In this document: positions 9,790 to 17,444 of the stretch, in pieces | Layout of the letters: every line of letters starts with the position of its first letter | Position numbering within the stretch: position 1 is the first letter of the stretch | Assembly: GCF_003316875.1 (NCBI RefSeq) | Contig: NZ_QMIL01000002.1 | Coordinates: 124,001 to 188,000 of the forward strand | From: Aliidiomarina celeris | GTDB taxonomy: Bacteria; Pseudomonadota; Gammaproteobacteria; Enterobacterales; Alteromonadaceae | Direction: 5' to 3' | DNA length: 64,000 nucleotides | The notes under the pieces: generated by a model | What the model saw: only the letters and a program-made list of their open reading frames with translations | Told to the model about the DNA's origin: nothing | Databases searched by the model: none | Position numbers and translations under genes: made by a program

Positions 9790-10437
9790 ATGAAAAAACT
9801 CGCAATTCTATGTGGAATGTTATTTTTAGCTGGCCATGTGTCGGCGGCCGAAGAACAAAGAGTAGAGCGCATGATTGGCGACGCGGAAGCGGGCCAACAG
9901 AAAGCACAAACCTGTGCGGCGTGTCACGGACCAGACGGCAACAGCGCGGTGGGTGATTTCCCGAATATCGCCGGCCAGCATGTGCGTTACATTGTAAAGC
10001 AGCTGCGCGACTACAAAACCGGTGTTGAAAGCAATGGAGAGCGTGGTCGTTATAATATTTTAATGGCTGATCAGGTTGCGAACTTGTCGGAACAAGATAT
10101 GTATGATCTTGCCGCTTATTTTAGTGGCCAAGAAAATCAGGTAGGCGGAACGCCAGAAGAGCTGATTGCCGAAGGGCAGGCGTTGTTTATGGGCGGTGAC
10201 ATAGAGCGCGGTATCACAGCCTGTGCGGCGTGTCATGGGCCAAGCGGTGCCGGTATGGGGCAAGCCATGTTCCCATTATTAAGTGGGCAGCACCCAGAAT
10301 ACACCAAGTTACAGCTCGAGCATTTCCGCTCAGGTGAGCGTGCTAACGACCCGAATGCAATGATGCGTGATATTGCTACTCGATTAACGGACCGCGACAT
10401 TGAAGTTCTTTCGCAGTATATCCGTGGTTTGTATTAA
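9790..10437 (+). CDS. Dihaem cytochrome c4
   Basis: Periplasmic or membrane-associated electron carrier of 215 residues that passes electrons to terminal oxidases. A signal peptide ends near HVSAA (residue 20). Two haem-attachment motifs CAACH are at 42-46 and 145-149, each in a separate cytochrome c fold, with candidate axial methionines in NILMADQ (92) and NAMMRDI. The ATG at 9790 gives a clean signal peptide and has AGAGAG upstream. A strong terminator follows at once, so it is monocistronic. Confidence 0.95.
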   Translation: MKKLAILCGMLFLAGHVSAAEEQRVERMIGDAEAGQQKAQTCAACHGPDGNSAVGDFPNIAGQHVRYIVKQLRDYKTGVESNGERGRYNILMADQVANLSEQDMYDLAAYFSGQENQVGGTPEELIAEGQALFMGGDIERGITACAACHGPSGAGMGQAMFPLLSGQHPEYTKLQLEHFRSGERANDPNAMMRDIATRLTDRDIEVLSQYIRGLY

Positions 10438-10461
10438 GCAATAACCTTACTGTGATTTAAG

Positions 10462-10490
10462 AAAAAGCCCACTTCGAAGTGGGCTTTTTT
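10462..10490. terminator. Bidirectional rho-independent terminator
   Basis: Perfect palindrome, arm AAAAAGCCCACTTC (10462-10475) with its complement ending in six T at 10490. It lies between convergent cytochrome c4 and DUF885 genes and should stop transcription both ways. Confidence 0.95.
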
Positions 10491-10513
10491 GTAGCTGTTG
10501 CCTTGCAGTTGTA

Positions 10514-12298
10514 CTAGTTTTTGCTGCTTTCAATGTAAGCGCGAACTTGCGCTTCTAGCGTTGCCAGCGGAATACTGCCATTACGCAGCACTTGGTAATG
10601 GAACTCACGAATATCGAAGTCGTCGCCGAGTGCTGTTTCTGCTTCGGCACGAAGTTGGCGTATAAGGAGCTCACCAAGCTTGTACGACAGCGCTTGCGCT
10701 GGCCAGCTAATGTAACGGTCAATTTCGGTATTCACGTTGTGCATCGACAAGGCTGTATTGCTCGCCATAAACTCCACTGCTTGGTCGCGGCTCCAACCCA
10801 TGGTATGCATGCCGGTGTCTACCACAAGCCGAGCAGCGCGCCACATTTCGTAGGTTAGGCGACCAAAGTTACTGTAGGGGTCTTGGTAAAAGCCGGCTTC
10901 TAACCCTAAGTACTCCGCATAGAGCCCCCAGCCCTCACCGAACGCACTAATGTAGGTAGATTTGCGATAGTCTGGAACATTTTCCATTTCTTGTGCTAAC
11001 GCTATTTGCAGGTGGTGACCGGGCACGGCTTCATGCAAAGTTAAGGCTTCGAGTTCATACAAGGGGCGGCGATCAAGCGCATAGGTATTTACCCAGTAAT
11101 AGCCGGCGTCGTATTCACTATTTGAACCGGCATAACGGCCGGTTGTGTAGGTGGGGGCAATTTCGGCAGGTACCGCGACTACACCGTAGGGCGTGCGTGG
11201 CAAATGTTTAAAGAAACGAGGAAGTACGGCGTCGGCTTTCTTCGCAATGTAGGCTGCTTCTTTAAGTAATTCCTCAGCGCTGGTTGCGTAAAACTGCGGG
11301 TCGGAGCGTAAAAAGTCAATAAAGTCGGCAAATGAGCCTTCAAACCCCAATTCGTCGATAACCTGCTGCATTTCGTTGCGAATACGGCGAACTTCTTGCA
11401 AACCAATATTATGAATTTCTTCCGGTGTTAAATCTGTAGTGGTGTAGTGCTTTACGCGGTTAGCGTAAAAGGCTTCACCATTGGGCAAGTTTATGGCGGC
11501 AATGTCTTGGCGAGCATTGGGGATATATTCATTCACCATGAAGTCATGAAAGTCGCTGTAGGCCAAATTTACTTGTGTGCTAATGACGGTTTGCGCCTCA
11601 ATGTCTATGGCTCTAAAGTCCGCTTCGCTCAAACGGGTTTGTGCAGCGGCGATAGGGCCATAGAATACGCTGGCGGTTGGATTTGCTTTAATATAGGCCT
11701 GAATACTGTCGGGCATACCGTATAACACTACTGCAGGCTGAGTAATACCGCGTTGAATGCCCTCGCGCATGTAGTCCGCTTGCTGCTGCAAGGCCGCCGG
11801 AATAGCATTTAATTTAGCAATGTAATTTTGTGCGTCAGTTACGTTACGAATACGTTCGTTCGCAACAGAACGAGCCACGGCATTATGCGGTCCGGTTTCG
11901 TTGGTAAGTGGTGTTAAATACATGTCGTATTCGTAATTAGAAAGTTGGTTGCGTAGCGCGTACATAATCATGTCGCGGTTAATCTGGTTATTTTCCGACA
12001 AGGTATTCGGGTCTATCGCTTCGAGTTGCTCGTAAAATGCTTTTCTGGCGCGGTAACGGGCAGCCAGTGCCTCTGGTGAATTGTCCATGAGCTTTCCGGC
12101 AGCAGACGCGTCGCCTTGGCGTGCAAGTACACTTGGATACTGCATACGATTATAGTTCCAAGCCTCATTGGCAAGGGTTTCAAATTGCTGGTTGGGGTTC
12201 GCGGCTAGCGCCTCAGGTTCGGCTGGGCTCGTGGCGCAACCACTCACCGCTAGCGAAACGCTTACGGTGAGAAAGCTGGCGAAAAGAAATTGACGCAT
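10514..12298 (-). CDS. DUF885 family lipoprotein, putative zinc metallopeptidase
   Basis: A 594-residue protein predicted to be lipidated: the signal MRQFLFASFLTVSVSLAVSGC has a lipobox ending at Cys20. The C-terminal half carries LTLHEAVPGHHLQ, the HExxGHH-like signature of DUF885, whose relatives are thought to be carboxypeptidase-like metalloenzymes. The start at 12298 is chosen for the lipobox and for AGAGG eight bases upstream; the open frame reaches 12373. The gene stands alone, ending against the bidirectional terminator of cytochrome c4. Substrate unknown. Confidence 0.88.
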   Translation of the reverse strand: MRQFLFASFLTVSVSLAVSGCATSPAEPEALAANPNQQFETLANEAWNYNRMQYPSVLARQGDASAAGKLMDNSPEALAARYRARKAFYEQLEAIDPNTLSENNQINRDMIMYALRNQLSNYEYDMYLTPLTNETGPHNAVARSVANERIRNVTDAQNYIAKLNAIPAALQQQADYMREGIQRGITQPAVVLYGMPDSIQAYIKANPTASVFYGPIAAAQTRLSEADFRAIDIEAQTVISTQVNLAYSDFHDFMVNEYIPNARQDIAAINLPNGEAFYANRVKHYTTTDLTPEEIHNIGLQEVRRIRNEMQQVIDELGFEGSFADFIDFLRSDPQFYATSAEELLKEAAYIAKKADAVLPRFFKHLPRTPYGVVAVPAEIAPTYTTGRYAGSNSEYDAGYYWVNTYALDRRPLYELEALTLHEAVPGHHLQIALAQEMENVPDYRKSTYISAFGEGWGLYAEYLGLEAGFYQDPYSNFGRLTYEMWRAARLVVDTGMHTMGWSRDQAVEFMASNTALSMHNVNTEIDRYISWPAQALSYKLGELLIRQLRAEAETALGDDFDIREFHYQVLRNGSIPLATLEAQVRAYIESSKN

Positions 12299-12453
12299 GG
12301 TATACCTCTGTAAAAATTCAAAATAACGAAGCTTCATTGTATGCTGAATGTCGTAGCGTTGCGAATACACCAAACTATCGCGTTTGGTATAGCAAAACGT
12401 AAAGGTAAATTAACGGGTTTGTCATAAAAATTACGCTTTTGCCGAAAAAACAC

Positions 12454-12490
12454 TTGCCATCTGCTGATGATTTAGTACTCTATGGCGCAA
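12454..12490 (+). promoter_or_regulatory. Candidate sigma-70 promoter of the non-coding transcript
   Basis: TTGCCA (12454-12459), a 16-base spacer, and TACTCT (12476-12481), placing a transcription start near 12488. It reads into the gene-free stretch that ends in a strong terminator at 12960. Seen by eye only. Confidence 0.35.
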
Positions 12491-12616
12491 TTCTACTGCG
12501 AGAGAGGTTTGTTTTCCTTCCGTAACGGCCTTTGGCTTTGCACATTTGGCCGAGTAGCGAAGAAAAAAAACAGCCGGTAAAACAGAATACGATTGTAAAG
12601 ATAACGTGTAAACAAC

Positions 12617-12715
12617 GTGAAAAGAACGTTAAAAAATAATAAAAATACCGTTAATCGCAAATTCTCGTTCGCCGAGCGTACCGCAAGCAAAAAGAGCGCC
12701 TTAAAGAAAGAGTAG
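12617..12715 (+). CDS. Possible 32-codon basic peptide in the non-coding stretch
   Basis: GTG-initiated frame giving a lysine- and arginine-rich 32-residue peptide (middle RKFSFAERTASKKSALKKE), with G/C-ending codons that look coding. There is no clear ribosome site. In the same frame, after stops, follow an 8-codon ORF at 12740-12766 (ATG with AGGA nine bases upstream) and a 20-codon tail ending at 12838 (GSAEKKKLLKVEDRSDN). This could be a decayed gene, a leader peptide, or chance. Confidence 0.2.
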   Translation: MKRTLKNNKNTVNRKFSFAERTASKKSALKKE

Positions 12716-12935
12716 AGTAAGAATAAAGGAACAAAAATAATGCCAGGAGGCATCAAAAAACAATAATAACAATAAAAAGAAACAGGTTCCGCCGAAAAAA
12801 AGAAGTTGCTGAAGGTCGAAGATCGTTCAGACAACTGAGAATAAGGGGCGTGCCATTTCTAGCTACACTACGGTGACAATTGGCTAGCATAAGAACAACA
12901 ATAATAATAAAGCGACAACTGAAAAAACCTTCGGG

Positions 12936-12960
12936 GGCGATGCGTGCATCGCCTTTTTTA
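12936..12960 (+). terminator. Strong rho-independent terminator before yihI
   Basis: GGCGATGC / GCATCGCC stem with a minimal GT loop, followed directly by six T. No coding gene precedes it on this strand for more than 2 kb, which is the main argument for a transcript in 12484-12960. Confidence 0.88.
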
Positions 12961-13091
12961 TTGTCATTTTCTTCCGCCCACCCTTTTTACGATATATCCG
13001 CATTGGCACTTATCGATGATTGCTGACGCGTAGTGGGTAAATCGGTTATCCTATACGGTGATTCCACTATTTACAGGCTCGTGCACCCTTT

Positions 13092-13613
13092 ATGACTCGC
13101 ATTAAGAAAACTCGCAAAACAGGCCCGTTAGCGCCCCGTTCAGTTCCAAAAGAGGAGAGGCAGCGCGATCAGGCGCATGCGGGTAAGAAGCCGCAAAAGC
13201 ACAAGGGTAAACCAGCCGGCAGCCGGCACAGTGCAGGCGCGCAAGCCCAGCAAAAGGCGACAGGCGGCCAGCCATTGGATTCTCGCTTTGGGAGTAAGAA
13301 GCCCATTCCTTTGGTTGTTCCTGTAACGCCCAAAGACCAACATCCAATTGTTGATGAAAAGCATGCAGCAGACCAATCGACAGCTGCAGTGCCGGTTACC
13401 TATTCGCCGGAAGAAGAATTGGCGATGATCGAAAACGACGAGCGCCTGCAAGATTTTCTTGACGCCCTTGATGATGGCGAAACCTTACATGAAGAAGACC
13501 AAGCTTGGGTGGACGAAAAACTCGCGCGGTTTAATCAGTTGGTCGAAATTCTCGGTATTAACGTAGACGAAGAAGACGACAACGAAGAGGGCGAAGAGGG
13601 CGAAGAGGGGTAA
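13092..13613 (+). CDS. yihI: YihI, activator of the Der GTPase
   Basis: Activating protein for the ribosome-assembly GTPase Der, about the size of E. coli YihI (173 against 169 residues). The N-terminal half is a basic, disordered segment (MTRIKKTRKTGPLAPRS, then lysine/alanine/glutamine-rich), and the conserved part is SPEEELAMIENDERLQ followed by LDDGETLHEEDQAWVDEKL. The C terminus is very acidic and is encoded by a 9-base repeat GAAGAGGGC present three times (13584-13610). The next gene starts five bases behind. Start site has only a weak ribosome-binding match. Confidence 0.93.
   Translation: MTRIKKTRKTGPLAPRSVPKEERQRDQAHAGKKPQKHKGKPAGSRHSAGAQAQQKATGGQPLDSRFGSKKPIPLVVPVTPKDQHPIVDEKHAADQSTAAVPVTYSPEEELAMIENDERLQDFLDALDDGETLHEEDQAWVDEKLARFNQLVEILGINVDEEDDNEEGEEGEEG
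13584..13610 (+). repeat. Three tandem copies of a 9-bp unit at the yihI 3' end
   Basis: GAAGAGGGC twice and GAAGAGGGG once, coding for EEG repeats in YihI. The last copy also supplies the AGAGGGG ribosome site of the following GTG-started gene. Confidence 0.9.
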
Positions 13614-13618
13614 GTAGC

Positions 13619-14071
13619 GTGGTATTTTGGATTTTGGTTATAGGTGCGGCTGCAATTGTATTAGGCCTGAGTGTGTACGCTGGCATGTTGCTGTCGCAAC
13701 TGCACAAACAGCGCAAGAATGAACGCGAAGGGCAAGCAAAGCGGTTAGCCTATTTACACGACAGCATTGCCACCATTGCCTTAGCTATGCAGCAGGGCCA
13801 GTGCCCATTGTCGGAAGGCTGCATTCGTATAGCAGTGCTGCTCGACAATATACCGAACGCTGAACAGCATGGGTTTGCCAAGCGCTTCCCCAACCTGCAT
13901 GAAATGTATAATCGTATAAAGCATATGCCCACCCACGACGCCCGTAAGCAATTTCCTAAGCAGGAAATTAGAAAGATGGATAAAGAGCGGGAAGCACTTG
14001 AAGAAGAGCTCGCGGCGCCAATTCAAGCAGATGTGGTTGAAATAATAGCGTGGGTAAAAGCCGCAAGGTAA
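13619..14071 (+). CDS. DUF2489 family protein
   Basis: A 150-residue protein with one N-terminal membrane segment (residues 3-26) and a cytosolic helical part. Typical family marks are the CPLSEGCIRIAVLLDN stretch and KRFPNLHEMYNRIKHMPT. The function is not known. GTG start, with AGAGGGG about eight bases upstream inside the end of yihI; the five-base gap argues for one yihI-DUF2489 operon, a pairing seen in related genomes. Confidence 0.87.
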   Translation: MVFWILVIGAAAIVLGLSVYAGMLLSQLHKQRKNEREGQAKRLAYLHDSIATIALAMQQGQCPLSEGCIRIAVLLDNIPNAEQHGFAKRFPNLHEMYNRIKHMPTHDARKQFPKQEIRKMDKEREALEEELAAPIQADVVEIIAWVKAAR

Positions 14072-14097
14072 GCATGTGCAGCAGTGCCGCACATGCT
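14071..14097. terminator. Hairpin between convergent DUF2489 and amidohydrolase genes
   Basis: AGCATGTGC (14071-14079) and GCACATGCT (14089-14097) pair perfectly over nine bases with a nine-base loop; the T-rich tail is poor. Probably a shared terminator for the two convergent genes. Confidence 0.55.
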
Positions 14098-14104
14098 ATT
14101 GCTG

Positions 14105-15406
14105 TTACTGGTGTTTGTAGATATCACCGTCTTTCATTACGAAATTGAGCGATCCCAGTATTTCAATACGCTCGAGCGGATTGCCTTGCACGCCGACTAA
14201 ATCAGCGTATTTACCCGGCTCAATAGTACCGAGATCTTCCGTTACCCCCAATAAGTCCGCTGCTTTTCCCGTGGCGGCGCGAATGGCTTCAAGTGGCGGC
14301 ATGCCGGCTTCTACCATGTAAACAAACTCTCGTGCATTTTCACCGTGGTCGTAAACACCTGAGTCGGTGCCAAATGCTATTTTTACGCCGGCGGCATAGG
14401 CGCGGCCAAAGGTGCTTTGAATGAGCGGGCCAATGGCTGCTGCTTTAGGGCGCACTTGCTCCGGGAAATAGCCGTCAATTTCGGCGCGCTCAGCAACGGA
14501 ACGACCGGCAGTAATAGTGGGGACATACCAAGTACCGTGCTCGATCATCAGCGCCATCACCTCTTCGTCCATATACGTGCCATGTTCAATAGAGTCTACG
14601 CCCGCTCGAATTGCTCGTATCATGCCTTCTTTACCGTGGGCGTGAACGGCTACTTTCATGCCGTAGTCGCGGGCAGCAGACACAATCGCTTCTAATTCAT
14701 CCATCATAAACTGTGGGTTGTCGCCACTGGCTGCGAGGCTTAACACACCGCCGGTGGCTGTGAGCTTAATCAAATTCGCACCTTCTTGATAACGCGCTCG
14801 TACTGCTTGTCGGGCTTGTATAGGGCCATTCACAACGCCGTCTGCAGGAGTAGGCGAGTCTAATAGGCCCTGTCGGTAGCCGTTGGTAGGGTCTGCATGA
14901 CCGCCGGTTGTGGCTAAGGATTTTGCGGCGGTATAAACCCGTGGGCCGTCCACCAAGCCTTGGTTTATGGCATTGCGCAGTGACACGCTGGCAGCAAAAC
15001 TGTCACCGAGATCACGTACAGTGGTAAAGCCGGCCTGTAACGTCAGCTCAGCAAAGTGAGCAGAGCGTAACGCCACGTCGGCAGGGTTATGGGTGAAGCG
15101 ATAAATATAAGAGCCCTGCTCGAGTTGACTCGTAAGGTGTGTATGCATGTCGATAAAGCCCGGCATGAGCGTACCGTTTTTCAGGTCTACTAGCGTTTCA
15201 TTACGAGCGGGGCGCTGAAAACCAGACTGTATGGATACGATTCGGTTTTGCTCTACCCGCACAGTAACGCGCTCTCGAGGTGCTCTGTCGGTACCGTCGA
15301 TCAATAGCCCAGCGTGAATAATAATAGGTTGGTCTGCTGCCGCAGCCGAAAGTGGATGTGTTAAAATGCAAAGCATTAAAGCAAGAAACAGCGTGATCGG
15401 TTTCAC
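14105..15406 (-). CDS. Secreted metal-dependent amidohydrolase (Xaa-Pro/imidazolonepropionase-like)
   Basis: A 433-residue periplasmic enzyme of the amidohydrolase superfamily. Signal peptide ends near LSAAAA (about residue 23). Metal-site marks in order: [11 protein letters not shown] (HxH), the lysine in [29 protein letters not shown] and the aspartate in [11 protein letters not shown]. Closest well-studied relatives are binuclear zinc dipeptidases cutting Xaa-Pro or Xaa-Arg/Lys peptides; the actual substrate is open. It is divergent from cysE across 138 bases and has TAAGGAGAA-type ribosome binding upstream. A second, more distant family member is at 24217. Confidence 0.9.
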   Translation of the reverse strand: MKPITLFLALMLCILTHPLSAAAADQPIIIHAGLLIDGTDRAPRERVTVRVEQNRIVSIQSGFQRPARNETLVDLKNGTLMPGFIDMHTHLTSQLEQGSYIYRFTHNPADVALRSAHFAELTLQAGFTTVRDLGDSFAASVSLRNAINQGLVDGPRVYTAAKSLATTGGHADPTNGYRQGLLDSPTPADGVVNGPIQARQAVRARYQEGANLIKLTATGGVLSLAASGDNPQFMMDELEAIVSAARDYGMKVAVHAHGKEGMIRAIRAGVDSIEHGTYMDEEVMALMIEHGTWYVPTITAGRSVAERAEIDGYFPEQVRPKAAAIGPLIQSTFGRAYAAGVKIAFGTDSGVYDHGENAREFVYMVEAGMPPLEAIRAATGKAADLLGVTEDLGTIEPGKYADLVGVQGNPLERIEILGSLNFVMKDGDIYKHQ

Positions 15407-15544
15407 GAAATTCTCCTTAGTTGAGCGTTATTCTGTTTTTTTGCGTACTGTTCTATCTAGTTTCTATTTGTGGGTGTACTTTACCTTGACCAAAAAGTAA
15501 CCCATAAAGAACACCATAACAGGTTCTAAAGGTAACGCTAATTT

Positions 15545-16357
15545 ATGTTTCGTGGAATACGAGAAGACATTGCCAGTATTTATAGACGGGATCCTGCCGC
15601 CCGGCACTTTTTTGAAGTGCTTACAAATTACCCGGGTTTACATGCCATTTGGATTCATCGGCTGAGCCACCGGCTTTGGGGTTGGCGGTTGAAGTGGCTT
15701 GCGCGCTTTATTTCAACGCTGGCACGTTGGCTTACTGGCGTAGAAATTCACCCCGGCGCCAAAATTGGACGGCGATTTTTTATTGACCATGGTATGGGTG
15801 TGGTTATTGGTGAAACCGCTGAAATAGGCGACGACTGCACGCTCTATCATGGCGTTACCCTTGGCGGAACAAGCTGGAATGCAGGGAAACGGCACCCCAC
15901 ATTAAAAAATAATGTGGTGATTGGAGCGGGAGCAAAAGTATTGGGCCCAATTACGGTGAACGAAAACGGCCGTATAGGTTCCAATGCGGTCGTGGTGAAA
16001 GACGTTCCCGCAGGCGCGACCATGGTGGGTATTCCCGGCCGTATTGTAACGCCGGCTGGCGACCAAGCGGCACGCTCGAAGCGTGCTGAAATAGCAGAAA
16101 AATACGGCTTCGACGCTTATGCGGTGGCCGCCGATAACCCAGACCCAGTGGCAACCGCTATTGGGAGAATGCTTGACCATGTGCACCTAATGGACGAGCG
16201 CGTTGCTGAACTCTGTCGCGCTGTGAATCAACTTGGCGGCAATGTGTGCTCGGAAATTCCACCCATTGAATTAGAAGATGAGGACTTTGTGCAAGCAGAA
16301 AAAGATGCCGCAAAGTCGAGACACAAAGCCCTCGCGAGCTTTGACCCAGAAATTTAA
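15545..16357 (+). CDS. cysE: Serine O-acetyltransferase
   Basis: Makes O-acetylserine from serine and acetyl-CoA, the first step of cysteine synthesis. 270 residues: a helical N-terminal part, then the left-handed parallel beta-helix with [29 protein letters not shown] and the turn [21 protein letters not shown]. It is of the shorter EpsC type with a C-terminal extension. The chain ends in isoleucine (SFDPEI), the residue that in the family docks into the active site of CysK to form the cysteine synthase complex. cysK follows after 11 bases. Confidence 0.95.
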   Translation: MFRGIREDIASIYRRDPAARHFFEVLTNYPGLHAIWIHRLSHRLWGWRLKWLARFISTLARWLTGVEIHPGAKIGRRFFIDHGMGVVIGETAEIGDDCTLYHGVTLGGTSWNAGKRHPTLKNNVVIGAGAKVLGPITVNENGRIGSNAVVVKDVPAGATMVGIPGRIVTPAGDQAARSKRAEIAEKYGFDAYAVAADNPDPVATAIGRMLDHVHLMDERVAELCRAVNQLGGNVCSEIPPIELEDEDFVQAEKDAAKSRHKALASFDPEI

Positions 16358-16368
16358 GGAAAAATAAC

Positions 16369-17337
16369 ATGACAGTATTTAACGACAATTCACTTAGCAT
16401 GGGAAATACGCCTTTAGTGCGCTTAAACCGAGTGCTAGAAGGGAATGTGTATTTAAAAATGGAGAGTCGCAATCCGTCGGGAAGCGTGAAATGCCGGTTG
16501 GGAGCCAACCTCATCTGGGACGCCGAGAAACGTGGCGAATTAACCGCGGGCAAAACCATTATTGAAGCGACTTCTGGCAATACCGGTATTGCATTGGCTT
16601 ATGTTGCTGCTGCTCGTGGGTATCCGTTAACGCTAACTATGCCGCGGTCGATGAGTTTAGAGCGGCGCAAACTCCTCAAGGCGCTCGGGGCAAACTTGGA
16701 ACTGACTCCCGCCGAGCAGGGGATGAAAGGAGCCATTGAACGCGCTGAAGCTTTGGCCGCCGAAGCGCCCGAAAAATATGTCTTGCTGCGCCAGTTTGAG
16801 AACCCGGCTAATGTGGAAATTCATGTGAAAACCACTGGGCCAGAAATTGAAGCGTCTTTGCAGGGAGCTCCCGATGTTTTCGTTGCGGGTGTGGGAACTG
16901 GCGGTACCTTAACCGGTGTGGCCAAGTACTTTAACCAAGAAAAACAAGGGAATGTAGAAATTATTGCGGTAGAGCCGAAAGACTCACCAGTGATCTCGCA
17001 AACCTTAGCGGGCGAACCTTTAGCTCCCGCACCGCACAAAATTCAGGGTATTGGTGCCGGCTTTGTACCTAAGAACCTCGATGTAAGCTTGGTGTCGCGT
17101 GCCCTCACTTCAAGTAATGAGGCGGCCATGGCCATGGCACATCGGCTCATGCGCGAAGAAGGCATTCTGGCTGGCATTTCCGCCGGTGCGGCGGTGGCTG
17201 CCGTTGCGGACCTTCTTGAACGAGAGCCTGAATACAAAGAAAAATCGATTGTGGTGATTATGCCGAGCTCGGCCGAGCGCTATCTAAGTACACCATTGTT
17301 TGAGAATGTATTTTCAGAACAAGAGTTAAAACCGTAA
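16369..17337 (+). CDS. cysK: Cysteine synthase A
   Basis: PLP enzyme that replaces the acetate of O-acetylserine with sulfide to give cysteine. 322 residues. The PLP lysine is in [11 protein letters not shown] (about residue 42), followed by the phosphate-binding [11 protein letters not shown] and the glycine loop [11 protein letters not shown]; the long match to E. coli CysK, including WDAEKRGEL and [13 protein letters not shown], argues for CysK rather than CysM. AAGGA lies eight bases upstream. Operon with cysE. Confidence 0.96.
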   Translation: MTVFNDNSLSMGNTPLVRLNRVLEGNVYLKMESRNPSGSVKCRLGANLIWDAEKRGELTAGKTIIEATSGNTGIALAYVAAARGYPLTLTMPRSMSLERRKLLKALGANLELTPAEQGMKGAIERAEALAAEAPEKYVLLRQFENPANVEIHVKTTGPEIEASLQGAPDVFVAGVGTGGTLTGVAKYFNQEKQGNVEIIAVEPKDSPVISQTLAGEPLAPAPHKIQGIGAGFVPKNLDVSLVSRALTSSNEAAMAMAHRLMREEGILAGISAGAAVAAVADLLEREPEYKEKSIVVIMPSSAERYLSTPLFENVFSEQELKP

Positions 17338-17346
17338 CGAGTTTTT

Positions 17347-17376
17347 TTGCAGAAAAGTCGCTCTTGTTGGTATGCT
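17347..17376 (+). promoter_or_regulatory. Candidate promoter of the Mrp operon
   Basis: TTGCAG (17347-17352), 18-base spacer, TATGCT (17371-17376), about 65 bases before the first Mrp gene. Seen by eye only. Confidence 0.4.
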
Positions 17377-17444
17377 AACGTACTTTTTTGAGCAACAGTA
17401 GCGGCTCATTTCATCGATAGTTACAGTAGAGGACCCTCGTACGT

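Larger units (their letters stand above)
12484..12960 (+). ncRNA. Candidate structured RNA (about 0.47 kb) upstream of yihI
   Basis: Gene-free, A-rich stretch on the plus strand, bounded by a candidate promoter and a strong terminator. It contains a hairpin with AGGA exactly in the loop (ATGCC/GGCAT, 12740-12753), the form bound by CsrA; a longer hairpin AGTTG CTGAA / TTCAG A CAACT (about 12803-12835); a CTAGC/GCTAG pairing near 12860-12886; and runs such as AACAATAATAACAATAAAAA and ACAACAATAATAATAA that resemble A-R-N repeats bound by Hfq. It does not look like rnpB, ssrA, 6S, spf or a GGA-rich CsrB. A short coding frame at 12617 competes with this view, so it may instead be a messenger for small peptides. 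Confidence 0.35.

Noticed and set aside
9606-9872. 89 extra N-terminal codons for EngB
   Set aside because: No coding character and not family-like; ATG 9605 has AGGA nine bases upstream and starts the conserved domain.
12493-12834. 113-codon minus-strand ORF rich in Phe, Leu and Tyr
   Set aside because: It begins with a TTG without ribosome site and its composition is what the antisense of an A-rich strand gives; the plus strand has a promoter, hairpins and a terminator instead.
12484-12960. rnpB, ssrA, 6S, spf or CsrB identity for the candidate RNA
   Set aside because: The conserved cores of the first four are not seen and there are too few GGA motifs for CsrB.
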